A stretch of 64,000 nucleotides of DNA from Chaetoderma sp. LZ-2023a (GCA_034401795.1 CM067365.1:15071434-15135433), one strand, 5' to 3'. Positions 12,009 to 23,640 are shown, numbered from the stretch's first letter. Numbers and translations are program-made. Notes: a model not told the origin generated them from the letters alone.

Positions 12009-12464
12009 AACAAGAGCGTACATGCTTGATTCGCAGTGGAGAGATTAGGATTAATATCTAAGTCTTTTGCCTGTGATTGTGGTAGCTAGGTTCTCTTACA
12101 AGGATAATTGGATAATATGGATACCGCCGATGATAAACGGGTTTTATAATTCCTTATTATCCATAGTTAAAAGACTTAGGTCTCTAAATTTCGTTGTGTT
12201 GCATGTTCCAATTTCTGACCCCAAAGAATCTGGGACGTGTGTTAACAACGAGATATGCCGGATGATCGCCTTTGTTGTTTCTTCACATATCGTTTCGGCT
12301 TTCGTTAGGAGTATAATTTATATTGATTGGTAAATATACCCCGAATGCTATGCGATATGATTCCTGGTTCCTTTATACATCCTGGAGGAGCAATTATGGG
12401 TGTATTTATGCCCGCATCGTTCTTGTCGTCATAATCAATGCGATCTTTGCTGTAACGTTGCGGG

Positions 12465-14688
12465 GTGGGGTGCGGGAGGGTTACAGTTAATTTATGGTCA
12501 AATTATTTGAAAATTAATTGTCTGCCTTCCATCTGTGTATCGTTCCGCTTGCTTATTGTAGGTTTGTGCTTATTTATAGGCCAAGCCAGCCCGCCATCAT
12601 GTGACGTGTGCCACAAATTCGTACGGGTCCTGTTTATGGACCATGTCTGTTTTAGGTGTGCGCCATGTAACCTTGATAGTAGGTGTAGTGTGTGTGCAGT
12701 GTGGTACGTGGAAGTGATGTTAAAGTTCCTTGCCCAGAAGGATGTGGCTGGGTCTGACGCGGGGTCAGGCAGTCTGAAGGTAAATCGTGGAGCGTTCGGT
12801 TCGGCCTGTGGGGGCGCTCCACGTCCCCAGCTGGAGGTGGCGGAGATGGCACCGCCGGCGTGGTTCAGTCCGGCTATGCAGGGTTTTCTGCATAGCGTTC
12901 TGCCCATGCTGGTGTCGTCCCTGCTGCCGAAGGTTGGGGAGCAGTTTCTCCCCATGCCTGGTACGGATCCTGTCCTAGGACAGGGTTCTGGACTGGTTAC
13001 CGAGGGGACCGTCTCGTACGGCCCCCTGGCGGTCCCGTCGGGCTCCGGCCTGACGGGTTCTGTCTCTCTGCGGCCACCTCCGGGTGGTCCAGTAGCGGTG
13101 GCCGGTCCGTCAGGTGTGGGAGCCGTCCTGGCGGATGGCTCCGCGGTTTCCTCGTCTAGTGATGACTCTTCGGAGTCTGAAGACGAGGAGGAGAGGTTGC
13201 TGCGGCCTGTGATGCCATGGGTGGAGAATATGGAGGTCGATTCCGTCCTGGACGGAACCGTCCTCCATCTGTCTGGCTTGGCGCAAGCCAGGGCAGCGGC
13301 TCTGCCCGTGGTTGAGACCAATCTGCTACCAGGCACCGGTCCCGTGATGGTTGGTTTGACACCAGCCGATACGGTGACCGGTGTGCCGGGCCGGGCGTGG
13401 TACTCACCTATCTCGCCTGGTCCGGCGGTCAGACATGGGGTGCCGTTGGCGCCCGTGTCTGGCCACGGTTCCGCGTCTACTACGGGTCCGCACGGTTTTC
13501 CGGGCGGACCTACCCCATGGACTGGTGTGTTTCATGGGGTGGCGGCAGAACCGTTTGGTACCGGAGTGCCTGGCGTGTCAGCCACGGCTCCTTGCCGGGA
13601 GGCCATGGCTGGCAGGCCCGTGAAAGCGTCAACGGGTGACGTGTTCACGGGTGTGTCCTCCTCGGAAGTAGACTGGTCGGAGGCTCTGGCTTGGCTAGCC
13701 AGGGTTGACCCGTCTGTGGTTTCGGCCAAGGCCGAGGAGGATGCGCCCCGTCCGTCGGTTGCATCGATTCGGACGGGGATCTTGCCCGCAGCCCGGATCC
13801 AGTCAGTTGGACTGGATCCATGGTTCATAGAGTTGCTGGATGCTATTTATAGCAAGCTGCTCATGACCAAGGGCCAGCTCCCTGCGGCCTCCAGGGAGGT
13901 GCTGGCAAGGTGTCGTATTCTACGGGGGGAATACGACAGATATGGTGTGGTACCGTCGGTCACCGAGGATGACCGATGGGTTCTGGGTGTTCAGAGTGCT
14001 GGAGCGGATGGCCCCGGTCCGGCACTTGTGGACAAGTCCCAGGCACACCAGGAGGAAGTCCTGTCCCTATGCGATGAGGGTGTGAGGGCAGCTATGAGTG
14101 CTGTCAACCATTCGTATCACCTTCTTCAGTCGGTGTGGGCTGAAGCGGGGGCAGGCCACCCTGTGCCACCTGTGGCACTTTCGTGCGTCAATGACGGCTT
14201 GGTGCTGTCTATGGACGCACTGGCAAGGTCCAAAGTCCAGGAGGCAAATCGTTCTTGACCATATGCGTCCGGCTACGGCAGTCAGGGAGCGTCTTCTTGG
14301 GACACCCCTGACATGGCCTAGCATCTTCGGTGGCCAGGCGCGGGCCATCCTAGAGGACACTGCCAGCATTGCGCAGAATCGGTTGGCGGTAAACCTGCAG
14401 CTGGAGCTAGTGCGACAAGCGCACGCACTAGGGGCTGTAGGGAAACCGTTAGCTATCCAACCTTCGAAGAAGCATAAGAAGCAGAAAGGCAAGGCGAAAG
14501 CTAAGCCTACTGTGACTTCTGCTTCGTCTGGATTTTCTCAGCCACCGCCAGCTAAGAAAGCCAGGAAGGTTGTGGAGGCCCCTACCCTCCCCAATGTTGC
14601 TCCGGATCGCCCTAGAGGCGGGAAGGGCAAGGGGAAGGGTACGGGTAAGTCCTCCAAGGGCGGACAGAAGGGAGCGGATCGTACCTGA
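12465..14688 (+). CDS. gag-like region of DIRS family A copy 1
   Basis: The first coding region of the element, presumed structural or nucleic-acid binding protein. It starts with a cysteine/histidine cluster spaced C-x2-C-x10-H-x-C-x2-C-x2-C-x5-C-x2-C-x2-W (about 12599-12703). A Pro/Gly/Val-rich stretch follows with an acidic serine segment (SSSSDDSSESEDEEE), then a more ordered part with LARVDPSVV and QLPAASREVLARC. The 3' part is Lys-rich (KKHKKQKGKAKAK and GGKGKGKGTGK), probably for RNA binding. The same layout is seen in the copy at 62405 and, more diverged, in the family-B elements. Only the region is annotated, since the element is a fossil. Confidence 0.7.
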
Positions 14689-14989
14689 GGGTACGAGAGC
14701 TCCCTTCATATCCGTCTGGACCGCACCTGTGCGACAGGAACAGCGGTGCCAGTTATACCTGCCGAGCCAAGATGGAAATGGTTCTCTCTCTCTCTCTCGT
14801 TAAGAAAAGGGGGGGGGGGGGGAGCAGACCGCGAGCCGGACAACCCCGTTAGACGTCGAGGCATCTATGGTGGGTGGAAGGCTCATGCGTTTCGTCGAGG
14901 CCTGGCGAGGTGTGACGTCAGACAGTCTGGTCCTGGGATGGTTATCCCAGGGGTACATGCCGGAGTGGTGGGACCTTCCGCCGCAGAAT

Positions 14990-16000
14990 CTGTCTTTGGC
15001 ACCTGTCTGGACAAGATAGAGGCCGTTCAAAATGAAGTGTCGGGTTTGCTTCTGAAGGGAGCAATAAAACCAGCGAACCAGAACACTCCAGGCTTCTATT
15101 CCAATATGTTCCTTGTCCCCAAGAGCACAGGGGGATGGAGACCCGTACTCAATCTCAGGCCATTAAATTGGTTTATCCATACGCCTCGGTTCCAGATGGA
15201 AACGCCGAGGTCGGTAATGGCAGGATTGAGGAAGGGAATGTGGTGTGTATCAATCGATCTGAAAGATGCATATTTCCACATTCCGATGAACAGGAGTTGT
15301 CACAGGTTTCTGAGATTTGCGTTTCAGAATCAAGTATGGGAGTTTATTGTTCTCCCGTTTGGCCTGTCGGCAGCTCCAAGGGTTTTCACAAGAGTGGTCC
15401 TTGCGGTGACAGCGTTTCTCAGAAAAGAGAACGTGGCGCTTCACACCTACATAGACGACTGGCTGATCAAGGCAGACTCGGCAGCCAGGTTGAATGTGGA
15501 TACTGCTCTGACTCTGAAGTTACTTTCAGAGCTAGGCTGGCTAGTCAACAAGGAGAAATCCGAGTTGACACACACTCAACATTTCGTTTATTTGGGGATG
15601 CGATTCGATCTCGAGGAGGGCAGGGTTTACCCGTCAGAGCCCAGAGTGGTGTCTCTGTTAGCCATCCTCAGGAGTTTTCGAGTGGGAAACCACATTCAGG
15701 CGAGGCAGTTTCTTCAGATGCTGGGCATGATGGTCTCCATGGAGCAGGTGATCCCGTACGCTGCTCTAATGCGAAGATCTATCCAGTTGTATCTGATGTC
15801 TCTGTGGAAACAGAGAACAGAACCCCTGTCAAAACTGGTGCCAGTTTTGGAGCCGATAATGTCGCATCTTGTATGGTGGAAGGAGCGTCAGAATCTCCTA
15901 GTAGGGGTTTCGCTGCACCTACCCCTGCCTGCCTGGGAGAGCACCAGGTCTCGGGCACATGGACTCTCTATGAGAGTCAGGTGCATATCAATCTGTTGGA
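14990..16000 (+). CDS. Reverse transcriptase region of DIRS family A copy 1
   Basis: RNA-directed DNA polymerase that copies the element. Visible RT blocks in order: GWRPVLNLRPLNWFI, then SIDLKDAYFHIPM with a catalytic Asp, then VLPFGLSAAPRVFTR, then the catalytic YIDDW box near 15450-15465, then LGWLVNKEKSEL and FVYLGMRFDLEEGRVYP. These motifs are typical of DIRS and other tyrosine-recombinase retroelements. The region follows a G-rich stretch and precedes the RNase H region. Confidence 0.88.
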
Positions 16001-16680
16001 AATGATGGCTGTAGAACTGGCGTTGGAAGAGTTTCTTCCGATGATCAGGGGCAAGGTGATATTGATACGGTCGGACAACTCGACGGTAGTATCATACATA
16101 AATCGCCAAGGCGGGACCAGGTCACCCACACTGTGTATCAAAGTGTGGAACTTGATTCAATGGTGCAGGAATTACTCGGTTGTTTTGAAAGCAGCTGACA
16201 TTCCTGGCCGATTGAACATTCCAGTGGATGCTTTGTCTCGCAGACAGAGAATTGTGCCAACAGAATGGTCCCTCAACCCTCCAGTTCTGCGAAGGATCTT
16301 CGAGCATTGGGGCAAACCCAATGTGGACTTGTTCGCCACATGGGAAAATGCTCAAATCATGACTTATGTCTCGCCGATTCCAGATCCAAATGCCGTCGAT
16401 ACAGACGCTCTGGCGATAAGCTGGAGAGGGATGCACGCTTACGCGTACCCACCCACCATTCTTCTGCCGAAGGTGTTGGTAAAGATCAGGGAAGAACCGT
16501 GTCTGGTCCTGCTAATAGCGCTGTATTGGCCAAGCAGGGCGTGGTTCACGGAACTGCTAGATCTGCTGGTGGAAAACCCAGTGCAGTTGCCCGAGATTCC
16601 GAACATAATCTCCCAGGCCAAGGGACGCTTCCTACACGAGCGTCCCGAAATGTTCAAATTGACTGCGTGGATGTTATCAA
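16000..16680 (+). CDS. RNase H plus methyltransferase-like region of DIRS family A copy 1
   Basis: RNase H removes RNA from the hybrid made by the RT. Seen: the E-containing helix EMMAVELALEEF, the IRSDNSTVVSYINRQGG strand with an acidic residue, and IPVDALSR with the last Asp. It is followed by VDLFATWENAQIMTYVS and a DALAISWRGMHAYAYPP block, then VLLIALYWPSRAW. In DIRS elements this is the segment related to phage-type DNA methylases, and its activity is unknown. Confidence 0.8.
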
Positions 16681-16689
16681 ACAACGTTC

Positions 16690-17686
16690 CACGTCGGAAG
16701 GCTTTTCTCGACAAGTTGGTGATTTCATCGCGGCTGCGAGAAGGAGGTCAACCTTCAAGTCATATAACAACAAGGTTAACAGATTTACAGACTGGTGTGA
16801 AGAAAAGGGTATTGATACCTTTCAATCCACTATTCGGCAAATAGCAGACTTTCTCTGTGAGCTGTTCTTTTCAGGACTAGCTCCCGTCACAATTGCTGGA
16901 TACAAGTCAGCTTTGGCATCCGTTATCCCTTGTCTAGCCAACAGGGATAGTCCAGAGGTGGCCCAGTTAAATGTGATGGTGAAGGGAATGAGCAATCTCC
17001 GACCGAGACAACCGGTAGTTATTCCAGCCTGGAGTCTATCTTTAGTGCTTAATGTACTGGCCAAGCACCCTTTCGAACCATTGCGTTCGGCTACGCTAAA
17101 GCATTTGACTCTAAAGGCGTTCTTTCTATTGGCAGCTTCCTCAGCTAGAAGGCGCAGTGAGATCCATGCGCTTTCGGCAGAGAGGGACCGATTTATTGTC
17201 TCTGGAGAGGGTCTGTGTCTTCTGCCAAGAGCAGAGTTTATGTCAAAGAATCAATCTTTGAGATATCCCGGCAAACCGATCATAATACCGAAGTTAACTA
17301 GGTTTGATCGTGATGCCAGTGTCTGGTGCCCGGTCCGTGCTTTGACTAAGTACAAGAAACGGACTGACTCGTTACGGTGGAACGATAGGCATCTGTGGAT
17401 CTGCCGTAAGAAGCCTTATGGCGCCGCATCCATGGATACTATCTCTCGTTGGGTAGTCGAATGCATTCAGACTACTCATGAGATGGCGACTGGGCACCAG
17501 GTGCAAGGCGCAAGGGCACACGATGTTAGAGGAATAGCCGCCTCGACCGCCCTTTACAGTGGTGTTTCGTTAGAGGACATCATGGCCATTGCACAATGGC
17601 ACTGTGAGTCCTCATTTACGGATTACTATATGAGGGATGTGTCAGACTCAGCCAATCCACTCGCTTTAGCTGTTTTGAGACGATAG
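16690..17686 (+). CDS. Tyrosine recombinase of DIRS family A copy 1
   Basis: Integrates the circular DNA copy by strand exchange. The N-terminal SAM-like part contains STFKSYNNKVNRFTDWC and VTIAGYKSALASVIPCL. The catalytic domain shows Arg in SSARRRSEIHAL, H-x-x-R in AHDVRG, the WH pair in AIAQWHC, and the nucleophile Tyr in SFTDYY. It ends at TAG 17684-17686. Use of a tyrosine recombinase instead of a DDE integrase separates this element from LTR retrotransposons. Confidence 0.9.
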
Positions 17687-18201
17687 TTAAGTGACCACAC
17701 TGCTCTTCACCTTTTTTTCACTTCGGTTAGAAAAGAACCTAAAGCAGGCATGGTCGAGCGTGAGGATGACAACCAGATTGTGTCACTGATGGCTGGACCA
17801 GTGAATGGTTGGAGGCGGTACGTCTGAAGTCCAATTATCATACGGTAATTCATTAGTGAGAGTTTTTTGTATTATGTCTATGTATCATGTTCATTCATCA
17901 TATATATTCATGCTCATTCCCAGGCTAATACATGTGAATATGCAAGGAACTGTTAACCCTCTTGGCATATTTGTGTTTCAGGCGAGATACATGTTCGTGA
18001 GTTCTCTCCCTTTTCTTAGGAGGAAAAAGGGTGGGTGGGGGGGGGGGGGGGGCCAGTGACGCGAATGTGATTCGGTTCCGTTAACTTGACGGTCCTTTTA
18101 GGTCTCCGTTAGTCAAGTTTTAAGTCTAAATCTTTCTCCAAGGGGCAAAAGTGGCATTTATGGCTTGCCCATTCCCACCAGGTTACTGATCAAATCTGGT
18201 G

Positions 18202-18302
18202 TATATCAGAAGTAACAGAATGGTGAGTATTGATCGATGGAGAATGCAGGAAATGTCAATTTCCCTTTCTCCGAGATCTAACAATACTCACCATTCTGTT
18301 AC
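18202..18302 (+). repeat. Internal complementary region of DIRS family A copy 1
   Basis: The first part (to about 18245) is the complement of the element's left end. The second part (about 18246-18302) is the complement of its right end. It is therefore a template for the joined termini, as in DIRS-1. Confidence 0.88.
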
Positions 18303-18354
18303 GGACCCAGCCTCCCAGCCCCATGGAGGCAAGCCATGGATTTCTCTTGTTTGG

Positions 18355-18551
18355 TGGCTATGCAAACAATACGAGCTCTATGGTAGACGGGTACTCGGCA
18401 GTTGGGAGCCGAGTACCCGGTTCCAAGGAGTCGGTAAAGCTTTCTAAGTCTATAGTCCTAGAGCCAGCTGTCAAGGCCAGCTGTATATCAGAAGTAACAG
18501 AATGGTGAGTATTGTTAGATCTCGGAGAAAGGGAAATTGACATTTCCTGCA
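18355..18551 (+). repeat. Right inverted terminal repeat of DIRS family A copy 1
   Basis: Reverse complement of the left terminal repeat, extended at its outer end by a ~50-bp segment ending CATTTCCTGCA that is mirrored in the internal complementary region. Confidence 0.88.
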
Positions 18552-19126
18552 ACCTATATGTCTATGGATTACATATCCATGGTAGTAGGCCCTACCAGAG
18601 TGGTACGGGGGCATCGAATTAACCACCGGCTGAAAAAAAGAAACAAATATTATTGACGGTAAAAAATTATCAAATAATATAATTCTCACAGTAAAAACAT
18701 AATTATAATCTTAGATGATAAAATAACTAGACATGACATAGACATACTACACGTAGCGGCGGCTGTTATCGATATACCGGTGGCTGTTTTGGGTCTACTG
18801 GCGGCTGTTTTCGACCGCGGCTGTTATCGACTGTATTCTCTATGAGTCCAGATCCTCATCTTCAATACTCAGTAGCAAAACTGCTGCATTGTGTCTCAAA
18901 GCAGCTATCTCCAAAAGCGCCTCGAAATTGTTGAACATTTCCTGGTTCGACCATTGCCTGTCCAAGCGTGCTTCCGAAAGCCTTCACTGTGTGCACTGTC
19001 TGAGATCAGACAAGCACGCGCACAGACATTATAAAGCTACAGTCTTTTAAGCAGAGTATTAAAAAGAAGATTATAGAAAACTACTAGACTCTGGAAAACA
19101 CTCACCATGATGGCATGCTATTCTCA

Positions 19127-19160
<34 letters not shown>

Positions 19161-19422
19161 GGGCATAATTTAGAATTTGATATTTGCATAGCATGTTAAA
19201 GTTAAAAATATTACAGAACGCAGGCAATACCTTTATGTTCTGCTCCATGTCAGAACGGTTACACATGTATGCAAATATAATTACAGATTTCCTTTAACAG
19301 GACAGATATATACAACTGGTCGACAGACGACCCTATACAAGCTACTGTACATATTATACTGCACTCATATATAACTTCTGCAAGCTACCGGTGATCCGGA
19401 GATAGCGCTAAACTCCTTGACT

Positions 19423-19466
<44 letters not shown>

Positions 19467-20430
19467 ACACACAAGGCAAAATAGAACCGTGCCTCAACCA
19501 ATCACAGACACCATGCCATTGTTTTGCAGTCATCTACCAATGCCTATCTTGAACACATCCCTTGCCGTACAATTTGCAAGAATTTTCCTGTAAATCAGTG
19601 ATATATTCCTATGCCAGCAGTGCAGATGGCTATTGCACAGACTCATGCATGAAATGACATCCACACACATACGTTATCAGACTTAAAGTTACCATACCGC
19701 CACAAAAATATGAACAATTTAAAAATAATGAAAACACTGACAACCACTGTGACACAGTGACTTCACCAGCAGTGAACTGCATGCAATTTTCAAACTTTTA
19801 ATTCCAATGACTGGTTCTCAGACATTGCAGAGGTGATATAAAATCTAGTTTGCGTAGCAATACATGCAAACTAGATTTTATAATTAAGGATAAATTAAAT
19901 TTGAAAATTTATATGTGGAAGTGATCTTGGAAATATGTGGAAATGGTTAATATGGTTTAGGGGTTGGGTTATAAGATCTAGTGGGAAAGCAAGGTGGGGG
20001 ATGTATTTAGTTGCATTAGTTTAACTATACCTATCACCTTGGGTGATGGAAGGTTTCTGATTGTACTAGAAAATTTTTGATTTATTGTCATGTTTTCTTT
20101 GTGATTTTTTTTCTCTATATAACATTTGCGAGGGTAGTATATTTAGTTTCTGAAATTTAAAAATAAATTAGATTTCATAGATTTATATAGACCTGCTTGA
20201 AAGTAATATGAAGAAAAAAATGAGTCCCTGCAATCACTATCTTGTTGTGATCCCCTCTCACTCTGACAAAGTTGTCCGCCATTCAACACCTAATATACAA
20301 TACATTAAAGATCCCGTAAAGCTGACAAATTCATTTTCAATAAATAAAATTTCTGGCTTTATCTTGGCGTACTCAAAATTCCTTTCTTTAATTTGTTTAG
20401 GTTCTTGTTTTAAAATCGATTAAGGAAAAT
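18552..20430. other. Non-coding stretch with microsatellites and a hairpin
   Basis: Contains (AAT)n at 19127-19159, (TA)n at 19426-19463 and a hairpin at 19841-19880 (AAATCTAGTTTGC facing GCAAACTAGATTT). No gene is supported. Confidence 0.5.
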
Positions 20431-20446
20431 CATTCGGATCAGTTAG

Positions 20447-20529
20447 AACATTATAGAATAAAAGGTTCATCGTTTGAAATCGCTAGCTTACAAAATTGGT
20501 GTCAGGAGTGGGATTCGAACCCACGCCCA
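20447..20529 (-). pseudogene. tRNA-Leu 3'-half retrocopy (or primer-binding-site-like remnant)
   Basis: On the - strand the segment reads GGCGTGGGTTCGAATCCCAC then TCCTGACA then CCA. This is the T arm and 3' acceptor strand of an animal tRNA-Leu, followed by the non-templated CCA, which implies copying from a mature tRNA. No 5' half or anticodon arm is present, so it is not a gene. The ~83-bp segment lies between 13-bp direct repeats CATTCGGATCAGT (20431 and 20530), which look like target-site duplications. The alternative reading, an LTR-element primer binding site on the + strand, is less favoured because no LTR was seen. Confidence 0.65.
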
Positions 20530-20544
20530 CATTCGGATCAGTAG

Positions 20545-20874
20545 TATTTTGTTGTCCTGCAAATAGACATTTAAAAAGTAACTATTTAGATTTTCGTAAC
20601 CAATCTGGACCTTTAAAGGGAATAAGGGATAAATGTACATGACAGTAGACACAGCGGTGATGTCACATGACAGTTAAGAGCATTAATTAGTACTTAGTAG
20701 TTCATAACTTTGTAGTATCATACTCGAAAATTGGAAACTGGTACAATTGATCATTGATCGATCATCAGTTTGTTTGTCAAACCAATGATCGATCTAAAAA
20801 ATCAATCCAATTCTCAACACTAACTTGAATACATGAGTAATGAGTACATGAATACATCGGCCCCAACCCTGATC
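20545..20874. other. Unassigned spacer
   Basis: AT-rich sequence with no ORF or recognised repeat. A GATCGATCATC / CAATGATCGATC self-complementary patch lies near 20750-20795. Confidence 0.4.
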
Positions 20875-20882
20875 AGTATCAC

Positions 20883-22887
20883 CAGAGTTGCCCTTATGCG
20901 TCCTTTTGCGCGTATATACGCATAAAAATGGCAGATGGACGCATAAAAATTAACCCTCTGCGTCCCCGAGGACGCACAAGGGACGCAGTGAAAAAGTGTA
21001 GCGGAAACTGGTAACTTTGCGTGTGCTTAATTATCAATTATATTATCGTGTGTGTATATTTATTTATGCATGTTTTTATGTGTGTTCAATAAAAACAAAC
21101 TTACTGCGTTGTTCAAGACTATGATTTGTTGTTTGTTTTCTTGCACAACTCAGTTGTTAATACCCATAAATCAGATTCAACCACCACATTTCATTATAAA
21201 AACAATCCCCAAATCATCCTTAGTATTCCCTTTGATCTAATTTTTATAAATAATGAGTTTACTAGCCCAATGTTAGTCGCATTGTTTGGCCTACAAATTG
21301 CAAAAATACCCGCCATGTTTCTGTCTGTTGTGCTAAACGTCAGTGTGACGCGTCAGTATTTGATTGGATAACAGCGGAATCTCCCTCTAGAGGAACTCAC
21401 GTTTGAGAAATCCAATACAACTGATCAAGCGTATACAAACGTGTCTGGGCGTCTTAACCCTTTCGCAGCTCAGAACATTGGACAGATCACAAAATTGTTA
21501 TCACTAATATGCTGAATATTTTGAAATTAATTTGCGCATGCCAACTTGCCTAAAGCAGCAACGACTTACAGGCAAAATATTTTTTTCTATTTACTTATCA
21601 AAATATCTAAATGGATGAAGGAATATATGGAAGATATTGTGATATCTTTTACATTTGAATGGTCATTTGACGGATTAGCAGCGGTGTCTTTGTATTACTG
21701 TTTGAATAATGGTAGTAATACGCGCTATAAGCCGTCTTTTATTTAGCAATAGCGGCTGATTGATTGACTGATGGATTTGTGTTTATAATGTTTGACAATA
21801 CTCGATCGTTAGGTGTTCCCAATTTCTCAACTAAAAAGCTCATCCCAGCCGCGATGTTCAACGATATCATCGATCTACAGGTAGGCATACGTTAAAATAT
21901 TGATTTTTTCCAAACAGCGTATAGCCCAAAGCTCCCCGATACAAGCGTCCTTATTAGATACACGCTAATGCATTATCTATGCTTCAACCAATCAGCAATC
22001 GCGTTACATAGTTACTCCCTATGAATTAGACATATCCGGTTATTGGCTGATATATTTTCACTAATTACGCATTTTAATCTGATTTATACAGATTATTTTT
22101 GATAAATTATTGTTTTGTCTGATCTTAGCCTATGTATTCCACTATATTTAGTCATTCCAGTTACATTATAAAAAATATGCGCGCATTATATCGAAGTAGG
22201 TCAAGTCGTCCTTGAGGAAACTCGCCCCAGATACTCGTAATTTTTCAATTCGTCCAAAGTCAAGTTAGGGTTTTATAGAAAAACTAATGCAGTTGTCTTT
22301 GCTAATTACTAATGTAGTGGTCTTTGGAAATGTTAATCATACAAGGTTGTCAATGTAGGTTGGTTGGTTTATCAGACAACAAACAAGTACAGTGCTTTAA
22401 GTTATTGTTTATTGACATGCAGTTCAAATGTTATTAGTTAAATATACAATGGCCATTTCAATAGATCAATTTTAGCCACCATTGTAGATCACAGCATACA
22501 TATTTTTTAAATTTTACCACTGGAATGACTGGCACTGTTTAGAGCTAGTCATTCCAGTGTTAAACTTTCAAAAATAGGTACTTTGGTGATCTACAATAGT
22601 GGCCAAATGTGTTAAGTGCTAAAGATTATTAAGCTCTGCATAGTTAATATTCTATATATATATATACATTAACAGTATTTACACAATGTCATAACTAGTG
22701 CTTTCAACATGTTTAATAAAGTGCTTTATAATTAGATCAATGTGTTGTGTTTATTTTAAGAAAAATAGATGGGACCCCCATATTTCAGATGAGGACCCCA
22801 TGGGACCCCCAGATTTTACAGTGGGACCCCCAAATCTGAGTGTGTGGGGTCCTTGGGACCCCCAAAAATCAGATGTTGGCAACACTG
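20883..22887. mobile_element. ~2.0-kb non-autonomous hAT-like element, copy B
   Basis: 2005 bp with ends CAGAGTTGCCC and GGCAACACTG. It is flanked by an 8-bp near-identical duplication, AGTATCAC (20875-20882) and AGTATCAT (22888-22895). It matches copy A in reverse complement, including the short palindrome around 22505-22575 and the GGGACCCCC-rich end. It lacks the Tc1 and MITE insertions of copy A. Different target duplications at the two copies show independent transposition. Confidence 0.87.
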
Positions 22888-22939
22888 AGTATCATGGATA
22901 TATGTTTCATTGCCATTGAATCCAATTTCCTGAATTACT

Positions 22940-23640
22940 AAAATAAACCACACAACGTACAACATTTATATTTGTATTTAAAAGTGAATACAATGCTTTG
23001 CCTGTGTTGGGATCAATCGATTTCTTCACTCCCTGAATGTCGATTTCCAGAAAACAGATAAGGTAGATAGGCTGTTGAATATTATGGCAGCAGCAGCACC
23101 CAGTTAAATTAGTTTCAAAATATTCAATAGAATTTATTAAATAGTAAAGACATGTAATTCGTACCAGTTGACAGACTATTAAAGGTGCCTATATTCACAC
23201 AAAAATGTTTGAAAATAAAATTCTTAAAATTCTGATCCTCGATGGAAGGAAACAAAATAAATTTTAGCATATGAGGATTTCATTCTGTATAATTATACAT
23301 TTTCATATTTTTAGTTGTGAATTTGAATTAGGGACATGTGCCTCAGTTAGACAACTTAAATTGTATTAATTAACACGTAATGAAATGATCATTTGCTAAA
23401 ATTTATTTCGTTTCGTTACATCTAGACACACAATTTAAGCCTCTAAAAGTATATAATTTTAGCAATTTTTTTTTCAACCATACTGCTGTGAATATGCACC
23501 TTTAAGCATTTATGATGGAGTTTATCATGTCCTTCATAATATAATTGATTATGACATCAGTCATTATGACATCATATGATTGACTGAGAGGCTGCAATCC
23601 TCTATTGAAGCTATGTCTGTGGGACAATCTGGTCTATCAC
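22940..23640. repeat. Foldback repeat family copy, interrupted by a MITE
   Basis: The GATCAATCGATT, CTGAATGTCGATTTCCAGAA, GCAGCACCCAGTTAAATTAG and TTTCAAAATATTCAA modules match the family seen at 11.1-11.8 kb. The segment continues after the MITE at 23183-23501 with AAGCATTTATGATG and the GATTATGACATCA block. Confidence 0.7.
23183..23501. mobile_element. 319-bp TTAA-flanked MITE (piggyBac-like)
   Basis: The terminal repeats are AGGTGCCTATATTCAC on the left and GTGAATATGCACCT on the right. Both sides are bounded by TTAA (23179-23182 and 23502-23505), the piggyBac-type target duplication. The related repeat at 11566-11600 carries the same sequence with a single TTAA and no insert, which is the empty site. 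It has no coding capacity. Confidence 0.85.

Larger units (their letters stand above)
11838..18551 (+). mobile_element. DIRS-type (tyrosine recombinase) retrotransposon, family A copy 1
   Basis: A ~6.7-kb element with inverted terminal repeats (11838-12008 and about 18355-18551) and an internal complementary region at 18202-18302, the diagnostic DIRS architecture. There is no target-site duplication, as expected for recombinase-mediated insertion of a circular intermediate. In order it holds a gag-like region, reverse transcriptase, RNase H, a methyltransferase-like region and a tyrosine recombinase. Its two terminal repeats are nearly identical, so it is fairly young, but the coding part has a few breaks (about two to four). 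A second copy of the same family begins at 61320. Confidence 0.9.

Noticed and set aside
12503-13336. 277-residue - strand ORF (and its counterpart at 62489-63157)
   Set aside because: Antisense shadow of the GC-rich DIRS gag-like region, with no independent motif.
20447-20529. Functional tRNA-Leu gene
   Set aside because: Only the 3' half with an encoded CCA is present; there is no D arm or anticodon arm.
4163-22887. Large inverted segmental duplication
   Set aside because: Each copy ends exactly at its own 8-bp target duplication, so two separate hAT-like insertions explain it.
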